Positions 62,201-64,000 of a stretch of DNA of 64,000 nt are shown here, one piece after another. The position numbers and the translations under genes were made by a program. Under the pieces are notes generated by a model. The model ran no database searches. It was not told the origin of the DNA and was given only the letters and a program-made list of their open reading frames with translations. Origin of the DNA: Armatimonadota bacterium (GTDB lineage: Bacteria > Armatimonadota > DTGP01 > JAKQQT01); contig DASXVS010000023.1 of the NCBI GenBank assembly GCA_036504095.1, positions 1 to 64,000 on the forward strand. The letters run 5' to 3'. Every line of letters starts with the position of its first letter. The stretch's first letter is position 1.

Positions 62201-63059
62201 GCGTTGCATTCGTTGCCGACGCCACACACCGTGTCTGGCCCGTTGGCATGTAAAGAGCGCTCTGCGGCGAGCTCAGGGCAGTCGATGCTGGGGGCATTAG
62301 TAGCACCGATTGGCTCGCCGACTTGGTTCCATCCGCCACACTCGTCGCCGTCACGGTCAAGGCCTGTTGAGCGACAACACTTGCTGGTGCGGTGTAGAGT
62401 CCCGTCGCAGAGATACTCCCCACCGCCGGATTGATTGACCACGTTACGGCTATGTTTGTGCTATTGCTCACCGTCGCAATGAACTGTTGCGTTTGGCCGG
62501 CCAGCAGCGTCACCGTCACCGGGGCCAAAGTAATCGATACTGGGGGACTTAGTGTCACCGATCGGCTCGCTGACTTGGTTTCATCTGCGATGCTCGTCGC
62601 GGTCACCGTCACCGTCTGCTGAAAGACGATACTTGCTGGTGCGGTGTAGAGTCCTGTCGCAGAGATGCTCCCCACTGCCGGATTGATTGACCATGCTACG
62701 GCTGTGTTTGTGCTGTTGATCACCGTCGCAGTGAATTGCAGCGTCTGGCTCTCTCGCAACGTCGCCGTGTCCGGTCCTAAAGTAATTGACACAGGGATGG
62801 TAGATGTCACGCACGGACCGGTCATTGCATTTGTCACCCGCCGTACGACTTTGACGTCGCAGATTCCGGCACCCAAGATATTGGCTGTGCAGGGCTTCAC
62901 GGAGCCGACACTCATGCTAATTGCCAGAGCAACATCGGATCTGTCGACTACCCCGTCACCATTGAGATCACAGGCATTTGCTACTTGAGTTTGGCTTGAA
63001 GCAGCAGGGGCCAACAAGAATACGCTGATAGCTATGACGGCTGCTGTGTTTCTACTCAT
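59208..63059 (-). CDS. secreted dockerin/Ig-like plus heparinase-like protein (inverted paralogue)
   Basis: 1283 residues from ATG 63059 (AGAAGAG upstream); a longer frame from 63140 lacks a signal at its start. A signal peptide (VFLLAPAASSQ) is followed at about 30-83 by a dockerin-like segment (CDLNGDGVVDRSDVALAIS). Two Ig-like repeats come next (SITLGPDTATLRESQTLQF, SINPAVGSISATGLYTAPAS) to about 250. From there it shares about 1000 residues, collinear, with the protein at 35.7 kb, and it ends after that core. The paralogue lacks the N-terminal repeats here and instead carries C-terminal ones. Probable exported polysaccharide-active protein; active-site residues not identified. Confidence 0.72.
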   Translation of the reverse strand: MSRNTAAVIAISVFLLAPAASSQTQVANACDLNGDGVVDRSDVALAISMSVGSVKPCTANILGAGICDVKVVRRVTNAMTGPCVTSTIPVSITLGPDTATLRESQTLQFTATVINSTNTAVAWSINPAVGSISATGLYTAPASIVFQQTVTVTATSIADETKSASRSVTLSPPVSITLAPVTVTLLAGQTQQFIATVSNSTNIAVTWSINPAVGSISATGLYTAPASVVAQQALTVTATSVADGTKSASQSVLLMPPASTALSSPQSALYMPTGQTRCVASATNATPIVISTAGCDNTSLAAATPALVAHGWTNGTIIVLAGVEGNTAANGTRVATNVTETTTELYDLAGAPVAGNGEFLRYTGGQGTSYPEAAAGSLVTLKDHPRVWLDGPDGVLTATLCTSGAACKAVSSNPAYAAMKTSVDTYVMPRSSSATDQALISQMQNGDFGYLGGAALMYQSTGTASYRDWVIGALNNIDKWTKGFGCLESISGCGDSITLDYASKYLWNIAQAYSIVRGSMSIGERTAFANKILNDVDTSCTQRFYAGTGTIAYTLYGTTLTGTGTLWLTNPDTTQRIAAGDSILWTNGCDSGYCSGMTAIVASVASDTSLTIQNYPTGGYLAETVTTGKFWIGKAFTTGNCGLVNFINHSGFSPLSSGKTHGTQYVNGVPGAFGGSSVYSRDESTRSELYNQHITKGLGFLAISLALADDDPRAQAMLQRMVFWWKDYWHPLQRQWSTGAMQITAKYHATRVQPFTADFAIQLRNSFAEPSMDFTGGTWLKTPLSLWVYGYNRAANAGTRWGAAAPVTMTPDHWKGGLSSAYLQPDADESKSWRYILQNWAGNYGPGAAQFSYSNMLGYPDNYLYTDPTAMAADPNAILPLARNLTISDTGTLGEGTGLVLSRTGWLADSSIFEIHALSNLKFSNLWPVSYAGNPASYKVFKRYYLLAEDYGKGIQPTFSAYSAPNEQSNYMRIGPYGTTSPSLLQRANFKSQIQYVKTPRFWNDPGNAATYAMVDYAGAYQPSAQITFAHRHYAHFKKPGKSEYVIVADAVRTSAPQNKVTFLHYPNNGQSGVFENGTTPWPDNPTEGNTAFTAGSDTIVSDSPSSRILTKVLKPGGANSLRVYTDNLDGSYIGAVDPAKGPLGGAGQTFRVSICASADGVSCDPNNLKTNVLVAHRVVDGNAETENPITLLPQVDPNFIGAQVIDGDNSKVAVFPAEDTLSSLSRFLTTHDGSAQYMVSGLAAGNWQISKDGVVIVNQIAVDASGVLYWEGTSGSFVLSRQ
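61883..62246 (-). repeat. 364-nt inverted repeat copy B (gene-conversion tract)
   Basis: Counterpart of 35773-36136 in the other paralogue, almost identical over its whole length with only a handful of substitutions. Confidence 0.85.
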
Positions 63060-63430
63060 ATTATACTCTTCTAATCGAAATGAACCTTTATAAGCTGGTA
63101 CGCATTCGTGGTACCAGTAGCGCTGCCTTGTCTCAATCAATAGTTCGGCACTTCCGGCGCTTCACTCCATAGGGCTCTCCCCTTAAAGTGCGGGGACGAA
63201 ATTCACAGGACACCGACGATCGGTGGTGCCCGCTATGGGCGCGGAGGGGCCCGCGCTGATGGCGGTGATGACATCGCCGACTCGACCTGCTCGATTATGT
63301 GTTGAAACCGAGGCGCTGTCGGGTTGCGCCCAGCGTCTTTTCACGGAAGATCTCCTCACATCCAACCTTCTTCTGAGCCTGCAACTGCAACCCACATTTG
63401 GCCCAGGCGATGTATTGGGCAGTAGGTAGC
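63060..63430. other. intergenic region with no gene found
   Basis: Between two minus-strand genes. It must hold the promoter of the heparinase-like gene. Open frames on either strand lack protein-like composition. Confidence 0.4.
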
Positions 63431-64000
63431 CTATTCAATCGCGAGCGTGGCAGTGTTGCTGGAGTGGCGTCGTCCATCGGACGAGATGAGCTCCAGACGA
63501 ACCGGGACCTCGTCGCCGAGGGGCGCCGCGGCTGGAATTCTCACGTGAATCAGGAAGACTCCTGCGGCGTCCAGGGCCGGGACCACGGATTCAACTTGAG
63601 CATCGACGTCACCCACCCTTACTGCGATGACCCCTGCGAAGGAGTCAGTGATTCCGAGCCCTGTGGCGCGAAACGAGACCAAATCGTCGAGTTGTGCGGG
63701 CTCGCCTATGCCGTGGTGGTTCCGGACCATCGCGACGCGGTCCGTCCCTGAGACGGTAACGAGCGCCTGTCCGCGGTTCAGATTCTGGGCTCGCAAGAGT
63801 TGAGGACTTGCAGCGAGCATCGTTGTCTGTACTGGCACGGTTGTGCCGGACGGTGTCTCCAGCGTAATTCCAAGATCGGTTCCGGGCATCGTGCTGGGGC
63901 AGAGGAAATCGACTTGCGTCGGGCTGGCAAACAGCACGGGGACAAGTCCGTCGTTGACCTTCACCCTGGTGCCGCCCAGTCTCAGAGACGATCCGGTCGG
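63431..64000 (-). CDS. TIGR03437-type C-terminal domain, partial
   Basis: The open frame runs off the window edge, so the N-terminus is missing; at least 189 residues are visible. The text has the layout of the domain described from Solibacter: LRLGGTRVKVNDGLVPVLFASPTQVDFLCP, then AASPQLLRAQN, VSFRATGLGITDSFAG, IAVRVGDVDAQVESV, AAGVFLIHVRIPAAAPLGDEVPVRL and SSNTATLAIE at the end. In known proteins this domain ends large exported proteins; its function is not known. A GTG at 63964 could be mistaken for a start but coding continues upstream. Confidence 0.8.
   Translation of the reverse strand, partial: PTGSSLRLGGTRVKVNDGLVPVLFASPTQVDFLCPSTMPGTDLGITLETPSGTTVPVQTTMLAASPQLLRAQNLNRGQALVTVSGTDRVAMVRNHHGIGEPAQLDDLVSFRATGLGITDSFAGVIAVRVGDVDAQVESVVPALDAAGVFLIHVRIPAAAPLGDEVPVRLELISSDGRRHSSNTATLAIE

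Noticed and set aside
61908-62253. Small plus-strand frames within the inverted repeat
   Set aside because: The same shadow frames occur in antisense in both paralogues only because the nucleotide tract is nearly identical; their conservation is not evidence of coding.

Overview
The window looks like Acidobacteriota DNA from the Bryobacteraceae/Solibacter group. This is inferred from GC-rich sequence, PEP-CTERM proteins with an exosortase and EpsI, a C-terminal domain of the kind catalogued as TIGR03437 (first described from Solibacter), BACON-type repeats and secreted proteins built from Ig-like repeats. No rRNA, tRNA or CRISPR array was seen. All family names come from reading motifs; no database search was run.

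Layout. 1-8.8 kb is sparse accessory DNA: two decayed copies of a small HTH gene (one fused to an integrase fragment), a possible HNH remnant, a proline-rich PEP-CTERM protein, a zinc-ribbon protein and a large secreted subtilase. 8.8-12.2 kb (minus strand) is a plasmid-type replication and partition module: a ribbon-helix-helix protein, ParA, a CHC2/Toprim primase and a DnaB-like helicase, with three arrays of 8-bp repeats around parA. 12.2-12.4 kb is AT-rich and origin-like. 12.5-15.9 kb (plus strand) is a sugar-nucleotide cassette: a GDP-mannose dehydrogenase, a UDP-GlcNAc 2-epimerase and a UDP-glucuronate-4-epimerase-like SDR. 16.1-19.1 kb (minus strand) holds a Rep-like initiator behind a DegT aminotransferase. 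19.5-22.7 kb has a second PEP-CTERM protein and a decayed esterase/BACON stretch.

22.8-59.1 kb is a large exopolysaccharide (EPS) locus. One minus-strand operon (33.6 to 24.3 kb) encodes a GT4, a VanZ-like protein, exosortase, EpsI, an SDR, heptose-7-phosphate kinase, a fused nucleotidyltransferase/heptose phosphatase, a GT2 and a deacetylase-like protein. The plus strand from 33.8 to 49.9 kb carries a beta-barrel protein, a heparinase-like giant protein, an acyl-AMP ligase, an acyl carrier protein, an SGNH protein, an MBOAT, a beta-propeller protein, a Wzy-like polymerase/ligase and an acyltransferase 3. Next come two GT4s and a UDP-HexNAc dehydrogenase (minus), then a Wzx flippase, GNAT, a second carrier protein, a second AMP-ligase and a hexapeptide transferase (plus). 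A paralogue of the heparinase-like protein (59.2-63.1 kb, inverted) and the end of a TIGR03437-type protein close the window.

Together the genes suggest a Wzx/Wzy-type heteropolysaccharide made from nucleotide sugars (hexuronic acids, HexNAc acids, perhaps GDP-heptose). Two carrier-protein-dependent cassettes may decorate it, and an exosortase processes PEP-CTERM proteins at the envelope. The least expected features are the replication/partition module inside EPS DNA, the parA-linked 8-bp arrays, the paired carrier-protein cassettes, and the inverted heparinase-like paralogues that bracket the export part of the locus.
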